Shown here: piece after piece, positions 1 through 8,438 of the stretch
Position numbering within the stretch: the first letter of the stretch is position 1
Layout: each line of letters starts with the position of its first letter
NCBI GenBank assembly: GCA_019347645.1
Contig: JAHWKZ010000003.1
Location: 1-38,951, forward strand
Reading direction: 5' to 3'
DNA: 38,951 nucleotides
Origin: Gemmatimonadota bacterium
GTDB lineage: Bacteria; Gemmatimonadota; Gemmatimonadetes; JACCXV01; JAHWKZ01
The notes under the pieces: model-generated
Databases searched by the model: none
What the model was told of the DNA's origin: nothing
The model's input: only the letters and a program-made list of their open reading frames with translations
Translations under genes and position numbers: made by a program

Positions 1-206
1 GCGGCCTCGGGCGATGTCTCGGCGAAGCGCGGCCGGACCGGCTCCCCGCGGCAGACCACCTCGTCGCTCCGGGAATCCACGGTGGCGGCCGGCTCGGTCA
101 CCACCCGACCGTTCACCCGCACCAGTCCGGCCGCGATCAGGTCCTCCGCCTTGCGGCGCGAGGCGATCCCGGCCTGGGCGAGGTAGCGCGACAGGCGCAC
201 CTCCAT
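1..206 (-). CDS. rluB: RluB/RsuA-family 23S rRNA pseudouridine synthase, N-terminal S4 domain (partial)
   Basis: Only the first 68 codons lie in the window; the gene runs off the left edge. The N-terminus (MEVRLSRYLAQAGIASRRKA) is the typical S4 RNA-binding domain that opens RluB/RsuA-type pseudouridine synthases: 'LxxxLAxxGIASRRxAE', followed by 'GxVxVNGxxV'. These enzymes isomerise one uridine in 16S or 23S rRNA. The catalytic Asp domain lies outside the window, so the choice between RluB, RluE and RsuA rests on context: scpA-scpB-rluB is a widely conserved order. The ATG at 206 lies 8 bases beyond the scpB stop, so it is probably co-transcribed and translationally coupled to scpB. Confidence 0.85.
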   Translation of the reverse strand, partial: MEVRLSRYLAQAGIASRRKAEDLIAAGLVRVNGRVVTEPAATVDSRSDEVVCRGEPVRPRFAETSPEA

Positions 207-213
207 CGGCCCC

Positions 214-834
214 TCACGCCCCGGGCTCGCCTCCGGCCTCCTCGTCCTCCAGCTCGAGCTCCGTCTGCCGCTCGCGATCGGCGAACAGCACTTCGAGCTC
301 GTCGGGCCTGGGCAGCGCGTCGAGGCCCGGCAGCCCGAAGTACTCGAGGAAATGATCGGTGGTGCCGTAGAGCAGCGGCCTCCCGATCCCCTCGGCCCGG
401 CCCGCGATCCGCACCAGCTCGCGCTCCACCAGCGTGCGCAGCACCCCGTCCACGCCGACGCCGCGGATCGACTCGAGCTCCGCCCGCGTGACCGGTTGCT
501 TGTAGGCCACGATCGCCAGCGTCTCCAGCGCGGCCTGCGACAGCCGCGGCGGCGATCCCGGTCCATGCAGGCTGGCGACCCATTCGGCCAGGTCGGGCCG
601 GGTCACGATCTGGTAACCTCCGGCGATCTCGCGGATCCGGAACGCCCGCCCCTCGCGCAGGTAGTCGGCGTCGAGATCGGCGATCAGGTCGACCACGAGC
701 GAGGGTGTGGCGTCGTCGAGGATCCCGGCGATCCGCCGCGCGGAGAGCGGCTCCTCCGCGGCGAACAGCAGCGCCTCGACGATCGTCTTCCTCCGGCCCG
801 CGTCCTGGTCGAAGAGCTCGTCCCGCTCGCCCAT
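214..834 (-). CDS. scpB: Segregation and condensation protein B
   Basis: This 206-aa protein is the ScpB (kleisin-associated winged-helix) subunit of the bacterial SMC condensin, which organises and segregates the chromosome together with Smc and ScpA. The family features are visible: an N-terminal 'VEALLFAAEEPLS' helix, 'FRIREIAGGYQIVTRP', then the strongly conserved 'LSQAALETLAIVAYKQPVTRAELESIRGV' winged-helix core and 'GRPLLYGTTDHFLEYFGL'. Length is normal for the family. The C-terminus is an acidic tail. The ATG overlaps the scpA stop as TGATG, so translation is coupled to ScpA, as expected for partners in one complex. Confidence 0.96.
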   Translation of the reverse strand: MGERDELFDQDAGRRKTIVEALLFAAEEPLSARRIAGILDDATPSLVVDLIADLDADYLREGRAFRIREIAGGYQIVTRPDLAEWVASLHGPGSPPRLSQAALETLAIVAYKQPVTRAELESIRGVGVDGVLRTLVERELVRIAGRAEGIGRPLLYGTTDHFLEYFGLPGLDALPRPDELEVLFADRERQTELELEDEEAGGEPGA

Positions 835-1580
835 CAGGCAACCTCCCGGGGGTAGACGTGGATCTGTCCGAACGTCTCTCCCTGCCGGAGCCGAATCTCC
901 CCTTCCCGAGCCATCTCCAGCAGCGCGACGAACGTCACGATCCAGTGGGTGCGCGGCTCGCCGGGGACGAAGAGCTCCTCGAACGTGGCCCGACCCTGGC
1001 GAGCGAGGAGCTCGCGGACGAACGCCGCCTTCTCCTCGATGGTGACCGGGATGGGCTCGAGCCGGTGGAGCCGCTCGCGAGCCTGGTCGCGCATGAGCTC
1101 GGCGAACGCCCGGAGGAGGTCCGAGAGCGACGCCCGCCGCTCCGGATCCGGCTCGGCCGGTCCGTCCTCGCCTCCCTCCATCGCCTCCCGGTACCCCTTC
1201 GAGAAGACCAGCCGGCGGTCCGACTCGTGCTCGCGGAGATGGTCGGCGATCTCGCGGAACTGCTGGTACTCGATGATCTTCAGGACCAGCTCCCGACGCG
1301 GGTCCTCGAGCTCCTCCTCGTCGATCTCGGGCCGCGGCAGCAGCATGCTCGACTTGATCCGCAACAGCGTCGCCGCCATCAGCAGGAACTCGCCGGCGCT
1401 CTCCAGACGCTCGGGCGTCATCGCCTGCACGTAGGCCATGAACTGCTCGGCGATCAGCGCGATCGGAATGTCCCAGATGTCGACCTCGTTCTTCTGGACG
1501 AGGTAGACCAGCAGCTCCAGCGGGCCCTCGAAATCGAGGGACTCGAGCCTTACGCTGTGTCCGGTCGATTCGCCTGCCAT
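834..1580 (-). CDS. scpA: Segregation and condensation protein A
   Basis: This 248-aa protein is ScpA, the kleisin that bridges the two SMC heads and binds ScpB. Diagnostic segments are 'FEGPLELLVYLVQKNEVDIWDIPIALIAEQF' near the N-terminus (the canonical kleisin start 'FEGPLDLLLxLI'), 'EFLLMAATLLRIKSSMLLP', and a C-terminal winged helix ending 'LLEMAREGEIRLRQGETFGQIHV'. Length matches the family. Its ATG lies 31 bases inside the 3' end of trpS, and its stop overlaps the scpB start, giving a compact trpS-scpA-scpB run. It acts in the cytoplasm on the nucleoid. Confidence 0.96.
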   Translation of the reverse strand: MAGESTGHSVRLESLDFEGPLELLVYLVQKNEVDIWDIPIALIAEQFMAYVQAMTPERLESAGEFLLMAATLLRIKSSMLLPRPEIDEEELEDPRRELVLKIIEYQQFREIADHLREHESDRRLVFSKGYREAMEGGEDGPAEPDPERRASLSDLLRAFAELMRDQARERLHRLEPIPVTIEEKAAFVRELLARQGRATFEELFVPGEPRTHWIVTFVALLEMAREGEIRLRQGETFGQIHVYPREVA

Positions 1581-2617
1581 AGCCCGATCCTCTCGCGGAC
1601 CTCGTTCATCGTCTCGCGCGCCAGCTCGCTCGCGGCGTCGCGTCCCGCGGCCAGGATCTCGCGGATCCGGCCGGGTCGGGCACGAAGCTCGTCGGCGCGC
1701 TCACGCATCGGAGCGAGGTACTCGATCATGTTCTCGGCCAGCAGCATCTTGTCCTCGAAGCACCCGATCTCGGCCGCCCGGCACTCCCGATCCACCCGCG
1801 CGATCGTCCCCTCGTCGCTGAAGAGGTGGTGGAGCGAGAACACGTTGCACACCCACGGTCGACCGGGGTCCTCCCGGCGCTTCCGCTGCGGGTCGGTGAA
1901 GGCCGTCTTCATCCTCTCGCGAATCGTCTCGGGAGGGTCGAGCAGCCCGACGTGGTTGCCCTTCGACTTCGACATCTTGCTCCGCCCGTCCAGCCCGATG
2001 ACCCGCCGCGACCGGGTGAGCAGCGGTCGGGGCTCGGGGAACGTCTCGCCGAAGGCGTTGTTGAACCGCCGGGCCAGGACCCGCGAAAGCTCGAGGTGCT
2101 GGACCTGGTCCTCGCCGACCGGCACGCGGTCGGCCTTCAGGATCAGGATGTCGGCGGCCTGGAGGACGGGGTACATCAACAGCCCCGCGTTCACGCTCTC
2201 GCTCTCCTCCCCCGCCTTGTCCTTGAACTGCGTCATCCGCTGGAGGTTCCCGAGCGGCGCGATGGTGGTCAGGATCCACGCCAGCTCGGGGATCTCGGGG
2301 ATCTCCGATTGCACGAACAGACGGCACCGGTCGGGATCGAGACCCGCCGCCAGTAGCGAGATCGCCAGCTCCTCGACCGCGCTCGGGAGCTCGCCGGGCT
2401 CGTAGGGCACGGTAACGGCGTGGAGGTCGACGATCGAATAGAAGCACTCGTACTCGTCCTGCAGTCGGGCCCAGTTCTGGATCGCCCCGAAGTAGTTGCC
2501 GATGTGGATCGCGCCGGTCGGCTGGATCCCGCTCATGACGCGGCTGCCGCGCGGTCCCTCGTCCGTCGTCGCCTCACGGGGCGCCTCGGCGGTCTCCACG
2601 GGCGGCTGGCCGCTCAC
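1550..2617 (-). CDS. trpS: Tryptophanyl-tRNA synthetase
   Basis: This 355-aa class I aminoacyl-tRNA synthetase charges tRNA-Trp. The HIGH-type motif is 'HIGN' at residues 38-41, following the Trp-specific 'SGIQPTG'. The second ATP-binding signature KMSKS is at about 214-218. I chose the GTG at 2617, which overlaps the stop of the upstream protease gene as GTGA. The next candidate, an ATG at 2536, would remove the first beta strand (RV before SGIQPTG) that is conserved in TrpS. The chosen start leaves about 25 unaligned N-terminal residues rich in Glu, Pro and Thr, somewhat longer than usual. It is downstream of the site-2 protease gene and upstream of scpA in one operon. Confidence 0.95.
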   Translation of the reverse strand: MSGQPPVETAEAPREATTDEGPRGSRVMSGIQPTGAIHIGNYFGAIQNWARLQDEYECFYSIVDLHAVTVPYEPGELPSAVEELAISLLAAGLDPDRCRLFVQSEIPEIPELAWILTTIAPLGNLQRMTQFKDKAGEESESVNAGLLMYPVLQAADILILKADRVPVGEDQVQHLELSRVLARRFNNAFGETFPEPRPLLTRSRRVIGLDGRSKMSKSKGNHVGLLDPPETIRERMKTAFTDPQRKRREDPGRPWVCNVFSLHHLFSDEGTIARVDRECRAAEIGCFEDKMLLAENMIEYLAPMRERADELRARPGRIREILAAGRDAASELARETMNEVRERIGLWQANRPDTA

Positions 2618-3258
2618 GTCAGCGCCGTCACCATCCCGAGGAGCGCGCCGGTCGCCACCTGAGCGGGCAGGAACACCCATCCCAGCGCCCCCGGCAGCAG
2701 GAAGAGCAGGCCGAGGACGATGAACAACCCGATCTGCCCCATCGACCGGTACGCGTACGCCGCCCGAGGGGGGAGCAGGTTCGCGACCACGTGCGATCCG
2801 TCGAGGGGGGGGATCGGGATCAAGTTGAAGACCGCCAGGATGAAGTTGAGGAAGATGCCGTAGGAGCCGACCATCCACACGATCCGCGGAATGTTCCCGC
2901 CGGTGAGCCAGCCCACGGCGACGAGGACGCCGGCCAGGCCCCCGGCCAGCGCCACGTTCGACGCCGGTCCGGCCAGGGACACCGTGATGTCGCCCCACTT
3001 CCGGTCGCGGTAGTTCTGCGGTGTCACGGGCACCGGCTTCGCCCATCCGAACAGGACGCCGGAGCCCGTCAGCAGCAGCAGCCCCGGGACCAGGATCGAC
3101 CCGAACAGGTCGATGTGGGGCAGCGGACTCAAGGTGATCCGGCCGAGCATCCGCGCGGTCGGGTCGCCCCACCACTCCGCCGCCACGCCGTGCGCGACCT
3201 CGTGCACGACGACCGACAGCAAAAGGAGCGGGAGGAGAAACAGAAGAGACTCGATCAT
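2614..3258 (-). CDS. Site-2 protease family (peptidase M50) integral membrane metalloprotease
   Basis: This is a 214-aa membrane protein of the short M50/YwhC-type site-2 protease group. The zinc motif HEVAHG is at residues 19-24 within the first hydrophobic segment (H19, E20, H23), and the second metal ligand is Asp153 in 'IPIPPLDGSHV'. Several hydrophobic segments follow. No PDZ domain is present, so it is not RseP. Substrate unknown; the family cleaves within transmembrane helices. It heads the operon M50-trpS-scpA-scpB-rluB, an order common in many bacteria. It is divergently oriented from rpsT, with about 180 bases between the starts. Confidence 0.9.
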   Translation of the reverse strand: MIESLLFLLPLLLLSVVVHEVAHGVAAEWWGDPTARMLGRITLSPLPHIDLFGSILVPGLLLLTGSGVLFGWAKPVPVTPQNYRDRKWGDITVSLAGPASNVALAGGLAGVLVAVGWLTGGNIPRIVWMVGSYGIFLNFILAVFNLIPIPPLDGSHVVANLLPPRAAYAYRSMGQIGLFIVLGLLFLLPGALGWVFLPAQVATGALLGMVTALT

Positions 3259-3359
3259 GGCTTTCTGGAGTGTGGGGGTCGGGCTCGACGGCGAGCGACG
3301 CGAGAAGGTATCCCCCCGGCGCTGGCGGTGTCAAAACACTGTAGGAAGCGGTCCACTCG

Positions 3360-3388
3360 TTGTCGCGACGAGGCGCCGGCGGTATTTT
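3360..3388 (+). promoter_or_regulatory. Candidate vegetative promoter for rpsT
   Basis: TTGTCG at 3360-3365 and TATTTT at 3383-3388 are separated by exactly 17 bases, placing a start near 3395, about 40 bases before the rpsT GTG. Four of six bases match consensus in each box. The same TTGnnG/TATTTT style recurs before the YceD gene. Confidence 0.45.
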
Positions 3389-3436
3389 CAAGCTCGCTTT
3401 CGACGATCCAACCGAATCCCGAGCGAGGAAGATTCC

Positions 3437-3694
3437 GTGCCGAACATCAAGAGTGCCGAAAAGCGAGCCCGCACCAACCTCGAGCGTCGCGAGCGGAACC
3501 GTCGCGATCGCTCCCGGCTTCGCTCCGCCATCAAGAACGTCCGCCAGGCCGACTCGGCCGAGACCGCGCGGGGCGCGATGCGAAGAGCGGAGAGCCTGCT
3601 CGACCGGCTGGCGGGCAAGGGCGTGATCCACGACAATACCGCCGCCCGTCACAAGAGCCGGCTCCGGGCGCACCTCCAGAAGCTCGAGTCGTAG
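3437..3694 (+). CDS. rpsT: 30S ribosomal protein S20
   Basis: This 85-aa basic protein binds the 5' and 3' minor domains of 16S rRNA in the small subunit. It has the family's hallmark start 'MPNIKSAEKRARTNLERRERN' and the three-helix pattern ending '...NTAARHKSRLRAHLQKLES'. The start is a GTG at 3437 preceded by a GAGGAAG ribosome site; any upstream start would add unrelated residues. It is monocistronic, divergent from the M50 protease gene and convergent with degV, whose stop lies only 20 bases away. Confidence 0.97.
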   Translation: MPNIKSAEKRARTNLERRERNRRDRSRLRSAIKNVRQADSAETARGAMRRAESLLDRLAGKGVIHDNTAARHKSRLRAHLQKLES

Positions 3695-3713
3695 GAGCCC
3701 GTCGCCGGCGCGA

Positions 3714-4589
3714 TCAGGCCGGCAGGCGCGACAGGGCCCGCGGCCACGCCGCCACCCCACACACGTCGAACCCGGTGTGGGCGCACAGCACAGGACCGAG
3801 GGGGGCCCGTCGCCAGACGGTCGCCTCCCCTCCTCTTCGCGACGCCACCCGTCGTTCGAGCATCCGCGCCGCGTCCTCACCGCGCGACCCGGCGTGGACG
3901 CAGACCGCCACCAGCGAATCGGTACCGAACCGCTCCGACAGCATCTCCGCTATCCGCTCCACCCGCGTCGTGTCCCCCGCCACCCGCTCGACGAGGGCGA
4001 GACCGCCGTCGCGCATCGTGAGGATGGGACGATCCTCGTGGCTGCCGGTCGGGCCGGCGCCCGGCGCCCGCCCCAACCTGCCGCCCAGGTACAGGAAGTC
4101 GAGCGTATAGACGGAGAAGTAGACTGCGGCCGCCTCGGGGATCCGCGCGAGGTCGCCGACGACCGCGTCGACCGCCGACCCTTCCCCGAGCCTCGCTTCG
4201 GCCTCGAGGCACAGCAATCCGACCGGGGCTCCCGCGAGCCGACTGTCGACCACCCGGATCCGCTCGGTCGCGCCCAGCGAAGCGGCCGCCTCTCGCGCAT
4301 GATCCACGGTCCGGCTCAACTCCCCCGATATGTGGATCGAGAGCACCTCGTCGTGGGATGCGAGCAACCGCCGGTACGTCTCGAGGAACGCCTCGGGAGC
4401 GGGCGGCAGGGTGGCGGGAACCGAGTTGATCCGTTGGAGGAGGTGGTGGAAGTCTCCGGCGGAGAGCTCGGGCCCCTCGCGATAGCGCTCTCCATCGATC
4501 TCGACCTCGAGCGGCACCACCGCCCACTCGGACCGCGGCGCCAGCGAGCGAATCTCCGCCGTGGAATCCGTGACCAGGGCGACGCTCAC
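3714..4589 (-). CDS. DegV family protein (fatty-acid binding)
   Basis: This 291-aa protein belongs to the DegV family. It opens with 'VALVTDSTAEI' (typical 'IxIVTDSTxDL') and has the 'LSIHISGELSRT' loop, in which the usual 'S-GTY' is modified, and 'YFSVYTLDFLYLGGRLGRAPG' matching the 'vdtLeyLkkGGRIs' segment. Family members bind one fatty acid between two domains, and some (FakB) deliver it to fatty acid kinase FakA. No fakA is adjacent, so the role here is open. The GTG start at 4589 overlaps the upstream aldolase stop as GTGA. Confidence 0.85.
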   Translation of the reverse strand: MSVALVTDSTAEIRSLAPRSEWAVVPLEVEIDGERYREGPELSAGDFHHLLQRINSVPATLPPAPEAFLETYRRLLASHDEVLSIHISGELSRTVDHAREAAASLGATERIRVVDSRLAGAPVGLLCLEAEARLGEGSAVDAVVGDLARIPEAAAVYFSVYTLDFLYLGGRLGRAPGAGPTGSHEDRPILTMRDGGLALVERVAGDTTRVERIAEMLSERFGTDSLVAVCVHAGSRGEDAARMLERRVASRRGGEATVWRRAPLGPVLCAHTGFDVCGVAAWPRALSRLPA

Positions 4590-5398
4590 GCTCCGGTGCC
4601 CTCGAGGGCCTCCGATACGATCGCCGAGATCCGCTCCCGGAGCGCCCGGTCCTCCGGGCCGTGGACCTCTCCCGCGGGACCCCGTGCGGGCCGCTCGCCG
4701 AGCGGCTCGGGGTCGGTGATCGTGCAGCCGGGATTGCCCGGGGACACCCCGTAGGCGTCGAGCCCCATCAGCCGGTCGACCTCGTTGCGGGAGAGCCGCC
4801 GGACGCGCCCCAGGAGTCGCGCGATCAGGAGCGACCGCGCCGCCTGCTCGAGCGACTCCATCACGTCGATCGCCCGGGCCAGCGTGGCCGCGTACGTCAC
4901 CGCCCCGTGGTTGGCCAGCAGCAGCGCGTCGTGGGTCGGGACGTACGGGCCGATCCGCTCGGGGAGCTCCTCGGTCGACGGCGTCCCGTAGGGCACCAGC
5001 GGCACCCAGCCGAGGGTGGCGATCACCTCGGGCACGACGCACTCGTCGAGCGCCTCGCCCGCGATCGCGAAGCCGGTGGCCGTCGGAGGATGGGCGTGGA
5101 CCACGCCGTGGACGTCCCGCCTCAGGGCGTAGATCCGCACGTGCATCCTGAGCTCGCTGGAGGGGCGCCCCTCTCCGAGCGGCCGGCCGTCTAGATCGGT
5201 GACCACCAGATCCTCGGGCTCGAGGAACCCCTTGCACGCCCCGGAGGGCGTGGTGACGATCCGTCCGCTCTCTACGCGCGCGCTCACGTTCCCCTCACTT
5301 CCGGCCACCAGCCCGCGCTGCCAGAGCCGGCGGCCGACCGCGACGATCTCGCGCTTCGCACGATCGATGGACGGCCCCGTCGACGTCATGGCCGTCAA
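4586..5398 (-). CDS. Class II aldolase/adducin family protein
   Basis: This 270-aa protein resembles L-fuculose-phosphate aldolase and related sugar-phosphate aldolases. The catalytic Glu is E82 in 'SSELRMHVRIY'. The zinc ligands are H101 and H103 in 'VHAHPPTA' and H164 in 'LLANHGAV'. 'GNVSAR' and 'TPSGACKGFLEPEDLV' form the phosphate-binding loops. The C-terminal 50 residues extend past the core domain. The substrate cannot be told from sequence. An alternative is a methylthioribulose-1-phosphate dehydratase-like function, given mtnP elsewhere in the window, but the motifs fit the aldolases better. It sits between rtcB and degV; a start three codons later (5389) is equally possible. Confidence 0.85.
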   Translation of the reverse strand: MTAMTSTGPSIDRAKREIVAVGRRLWQRGLVAGSEGNVSARVESGRIVTTPSGACKGFLEPEDLVVTDLDGRPLGEGRPSSELRMHVRIYALRRDVHGVVHAHPPTATGFAIAGEALDECVVPEVIATLGWVPLVPYGTPSTEELPERIGPYVPTHDALLLANHGAVTYAATLARAIDVMESLEQAARSLLIARLLGRVRRLSRNEVDRLMGLDAYGVSPGNPGCTITDPEPLGERPARGPAGEVHGPEDRALRERISAIVSEALEGTGA

Positions 5399-5411
5399 TA
5401 TGGGAAAGGCC

Positions 5412-6863
5412 TCACCCTTTGACGACCCCGAGCGGAACGAGCCGGGCGACGCGACGACTGATCCCCGCCTCCTCCATCACGGCCACGACGTCGGCGACGT
5501 CCTTGTAGGCGTGGGACATCTCCTCGGCCACGGTTCGCATGCCCGTGGCACGGACGATCACGCCCTGCTCCTCCATCTCCTTCAGGAGGTCGCGTCCTCT
5601 GGACTCCTTCTTCGCCCGGGTGCGGCTCATCCGCCGCCCGGCGCCGTGACAGGTGGATCCGAACGTCTCCTTCATCGCCGCGGACTGCCCGGCGCAGACG
5701 TAGGAGTAGTTTCCCATGCTGCCGGGGACGAGGACCGGCTGTCCGGTCTCTCGATACGCGGCGGGGACCTCTTCATGGCCCGGCGGGAATGCGCGGGTGG
5801 CCCCCTTGCGATGGACGCAAACGCGCCTGCGCTCGCCGTCGATCTCGTGGTCCTCCACCTTCGCGATGTTGTGGCAGACGTCGTAGACGAGGTCCATGCG
5901 GAGATCGGCGGGGCCCGAGCCCAGGACCTTCTGGAACGTCTCCCGGGTTTTGTGGAGCATCACCTGGCGGTTGCACCACGCGTAGTTCGCCGCGCACCGC
6001 ATCGCGCCCAGATAGGCCTCGCCCTCCTCGGAGTCGAGCGGCGCGGCCGCCAGCTGCACGTCCGGCAGGTCGTAGCCGTAGACCGGGAGCTTCGACTTGA
6101 TGCGCTTGATGAAGTCGTCGCAGATCTGGTAGCCGAAGCCGCGCGATCCGGAGTGGATCATCACGACGACCTGGCCCTCGAACAGCCCGAACGCGCTCCC
6201 CAGCGACTCGTCGTAGATCTTCGAGACCTTCTGCACCTCGAGGAAGTGGTTGCCGCTCCCGAGGGTCCCCACCTGGGTGAGGCCGCGCTCCTTGGCACGA
6301 TCGGAGACGGCGTCGGGGTCGGCTCCCTCCATGCGTCCGCCCTCCTCGGTATGATCGAGGTCGGCCGGGGAACCGAAGCCCTCCTCGATCGCCCATCGCG
6401 CGCCTTGCCTCAGGAGCTTCCGCTCGTCGGCCGTCGAGAGCCTCTCGATCGCCCCCTCGCTGCCGACGCCGCTGGGGACGGCGTCGAAGAGCGCATCCAT
6501 GAGCGTTCGCAACCGCGGGGTCCCCAGCGAGTCGGCCTCCACCTCGCTGCGGGCGAGACGGACCCCGCAGTTGATGTCGTAGCCGACGCCGCCGGGGGAG
6601 ATCGCACCCGAGTCCGCCTCGGTGGCGGCGACGCCGCCGATGGGGAAGCCGTACCCCCAGTGGATGTCGGGCATCGCCAGCGAGGCGCCGAGGATCCCGG
6701 GCAGGCAGGCGACGTTCTTGACCTGCACGAGGCTCTCGTCCGCCCGGATGTCGTCGATCATCTCGTCGGAGGCGTACACCCGCCCGGGGACCCGCATCGG
6801 CCCCTCCTTCGGGATCTCCCAGACGTATGGAGCGATCTTCTCGATTCTGACGTCGGCTCCCAT
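5412..6863 (-). CDS. rtcB: RNA-splicing ligase RtcB
   Basis: This 483-aa protein is the GTP- and Mn-dependent ligase that joins 2',3'-cyclic phosphate (or 3'-phosphate) and 5'-OH RNA ends. Metal ligands and catalytic residues are visible: C99 in 'GYDINCGVR', H206 in 'GSGNHFLEVQ', H237 in 'HSGSRGFG', H331 in 'DVCHNIA', and the guanylylated His406 in 'TCHGAGR'. It matches the archaeal/long-form RtcB in length. Archease, its activating partner, is encoded 9 bases upstream in the same direction, so the two form a functional RNA-repair pair. Confidence 0.97.
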   Translation of the reverse strand: MGADVRIEKIAPYVWEIPKEGPMRVPGRVYASDEMIDDIRADESLVQVKNVACLPGILGASLAMPDIHWGYGFPIGGVAATEADSGAISPGGVGYDINCGVRLARSEVEADSLGTPRLRTLMDALFDAVPSGVGSEGAIERLSTADERKLLRQGARWAIEEGFGSPADLDHTEEGGRMEGADPDAVSDRAKERGLTQVGTLGSGNHFLEVQKVSKIYDESLGSAFGLFEGQVVVMIHSGSRGFGYQICDDFIKRIKSKLPVYGYDLPDVQLAAAPLDSEEGEAYLGAMRCAANYAWCNRQVMLHKTRETFQKVLGSGPADLRMDLVYDVCHNIAKVEDHEIDGERRRVCVHRKGATRAFPPGHEEVPAAYRETGQPVLVPGSMGNYSYVCAGQSAAMKETFGSTCHGAGRRMSRTRAKKESRGRDLLKEMEEQGVIVRATGMRTVAEEMSHAYKDVADVVAVMEEAGISRRVARLVPLGVVKG

Positions 6864-6872
6864 CCTCCCCCC

Positions 6873-7298
6873 TCAGACGTCGAAGATGACGCGGGCGCGC
6901 CACTCCCCGTCGGCTTCCGCGAACCGCAGCTGGTGCCAGGTCACCGCCTTCAGCTCGCTCGCCCGAGCGACCCGCGCCCGGGGCGGCCGGGCGCCCCGGA
7001 CCACCGCCCGCAACGTCCCCGGCCCGGAGGCCTCCACGTCGGCCTCGACCGCGACGAACCCGTCCTCTTCGAGGAGCCGGTAGATCGACTCGCACCACGC
7101 CTTCAGGAGCTCGGGATATCCCTCCTCCCGGAGCTCGACGCTCCGCTCCTCGCGCGGCTCCACGTCCGGGTCCTCGCCGAAGAGGACCCGGACGAGGCCC
7201 CGCAGGGCGGCTTCCAGGACGGCGGCCGGTGAAGAGCCCTCGAGTTCGAGCCCGAGGTCGGCGGTGTGTTCGATCTCGGCGAAGCGGCCGCGCTCCAC
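6873..7298 (-). CDS. Archease, RtcB activator
   Basis: This 141-aa protein shows both ends of the archease fold: 'EIEHTADLGLELEGSSPAAVLEAA' at the N-terminus and 'LKAVTWHQLRFAEADGEWRARVIFDV' at the C-terminus. The acidic metal residues include the Asp in 'HTAD' and the terminal Asp in 'IFDV'. Archease accelerates RtcB guanylylation and gives it multiple turnover. The start is the GTG at 7298. It is immediately followed by rtcB, which supports the assignment. The sequence upstream (7299-7382) holds no gene. Confidence 0.93.
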   Translation of the reverse strand: MERGRFAEIEHTADLGLELEGSSPAAVLEAALRGLVRVLFGEDPDVEPREERSVELREEGYPELLKAWCESIYRLLEEDGFVAVEADVEASGPGTLRAVVRGARPPRARVARASELKAVTWHQLRFAEADGEWRARVIFDV

Positions 7299-7355
7299 GC
7301 CGGGAGAGTACGGGGCGTGTCACGCGGCCGCAAGAAAGGGTCGGTGAAGGTCGTA

Positions 7356-7373
7356 GGGGCGAATTGGCGCCCC
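7356..7373 (-). terminator. Hairpin after the TPR gene (possible terminator)
   Basis: GGGGCG and CGCCCC form a 6-bp stem around a 6-base loop, 10 bases beyond the TPR-gene stop, next to a second CCCCGGCCGGGG palindrome. There is no clear T run, so termination is only likely. Confidence 0.4.
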
Positions 7374-7382
7374 GGCCGGGGT

Positions 7383-8438
7383 TCAGGCCACCGCGAAGCC
7401 CCGTTCCGCCTCGATCGGGAGGATCTCCCGGAGCTCTTCGATCCGGTTCAGGATCCGCTCCGCCTCCGAGGACGCGCCCAGCTCACGGTAGCACATCCGC
7501 GCGTGACGGTAGGTGTCGATGGCGCGAGGGGTGTCGTTCTGCGCGCAGTAGAGGCGCGCGATCGTCACCCACGTCTCCGCCTCGACGAGCGGGGCCTGTC
7601 GGTCGGAGCTGAGGTCGAGCGCCTGGCGAAGGAAGCGCGTCGCCCCGACGAAGTCGTTCAACTCGAGGCTCACCTCGCCCATCAGGCAGAGCGCGCTGGC
7701 GGCCGCCGGTTTGTAGTCGCGCTCCCGCGCGAGATCGAGCGCGGAGCGCGCCAGCGACAGCGCCAGGTGCGGCCGATCCCGGTCCAGCTCCAGCCGCGCC
7801 CGATTGATCGAGACGGTCGTCCCCAGGAACCGGTCCCCCTGGCGCTCGGCCTCCCGCAGGGCGTCCTGGAACGCGGACTCGGCTTCGATGAACCGCCGCT
7901 CGGCGGCGAGGACCAGGCCCAGGTTGTTCATGGTGCGGGCCGGCTCGAACAGCTGGGGGTCCAGGCCGACCTCCGCGAGCTTGCCGGCGACGTACTCCGC
8001 GGCCTCCCGCTCCCCCCGAGCGGCCAGCATGGCCCCTTCGTTGTTCTCGATCTGGGCCAGCAGACGCCGGTCGTCCGCCTCCCGGGCGTGTCGACGCGCC
8101 TCGCGGTACAGCTGGCGCGCGAAGAACCAGTCGCCGCGCTCGAACTCGACCGCGGCGAGGCCGTTGAACGCCTTGCCGATCAGGCTGTTGTCCCGGATCG
8201 CTTCGGCGGCCGCCAGGCTGGCCTCGTACGCCTCCTGCGCGCCGTCCCAGTCCGACATCGCCAGTCGGCAGATCCCCGCGCCCCGGAGCGCGTCGGCACG
8301 GACCGCTCCGGCCCGCGGGTCTCTCTCCGCCTGTCCGGCGATCTCCACGTAGGCCTTCAGCGCCTCTTCGAAACGGCCCTCCTGGCGCGCTGCGTCCGCG
8401 CGGGCCACGGAGAGCCGATCTGACCCGAGGCCCGCCAT
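7383..8438 (-). CDS. TPR-repeat protein, third gene of riboswitch operon 1
   Basis: This 351-aa protein without signal peptide or membrane segment consists almost entirely of tetratricopeptide repeats, for example 'GRFEEALKAYVEIAGQA', 'SDWDGAQEAYEASLAAA', 'GDWFFARQLYREARRHA', 'RRFIEAESAFQDALREA' and 'NDFVGATRFLRQALDLS'. It is a close paralog of the TPR protein at 11596-12642 (shared 'EFERG.W..A...YR' and 'IENNEGA..AARGER') and of the N-terminal half of the HD-GYP protein at 9922. The ATG overlaps the upstream lipoprotein stop as TGATG, so translation is coupled. It probably acts as a cytoplasmic scaffold or partner protein; the specific role is unknown. Confidence 0.85.
   Translation of the reverse strand: MAGLGSDRLSVARADAARQEGRFEEALKAYVEIAGQAERDPRAGAVRADALRGAGICRLAMSDWDGAQEAYEASLAAAEAIRDNSLIGKAFNGLAAVEFERGDWFFARQLYREARRHAREADDRRLLAQIENNEGAMLAARGEREAAEYVAGKLAEVGLDPQLFEPARTMNNLGLVLAAERRFIEAESAFQDALREAERQGDRFLGTTVSINRARLELDRDRPHLALSLARSALDLARERDYKPAAASALCLMGEVSLELNDFVGATRFLRQALDLSSDRQAPLVEAETWVTIARLYCAQNDTPRAIDTYRHARMCYRELGASSEAERILNRIEELREILPIEAERGFAVA

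Noticed and set aside
1550..3880. 776-codon frame joining trpS to upstream sequence
   Set aside because: The N-terminal half is antisense-like, low-complexity sequence overlapping the M50 protease gene; trpS homology begins only near 2617.
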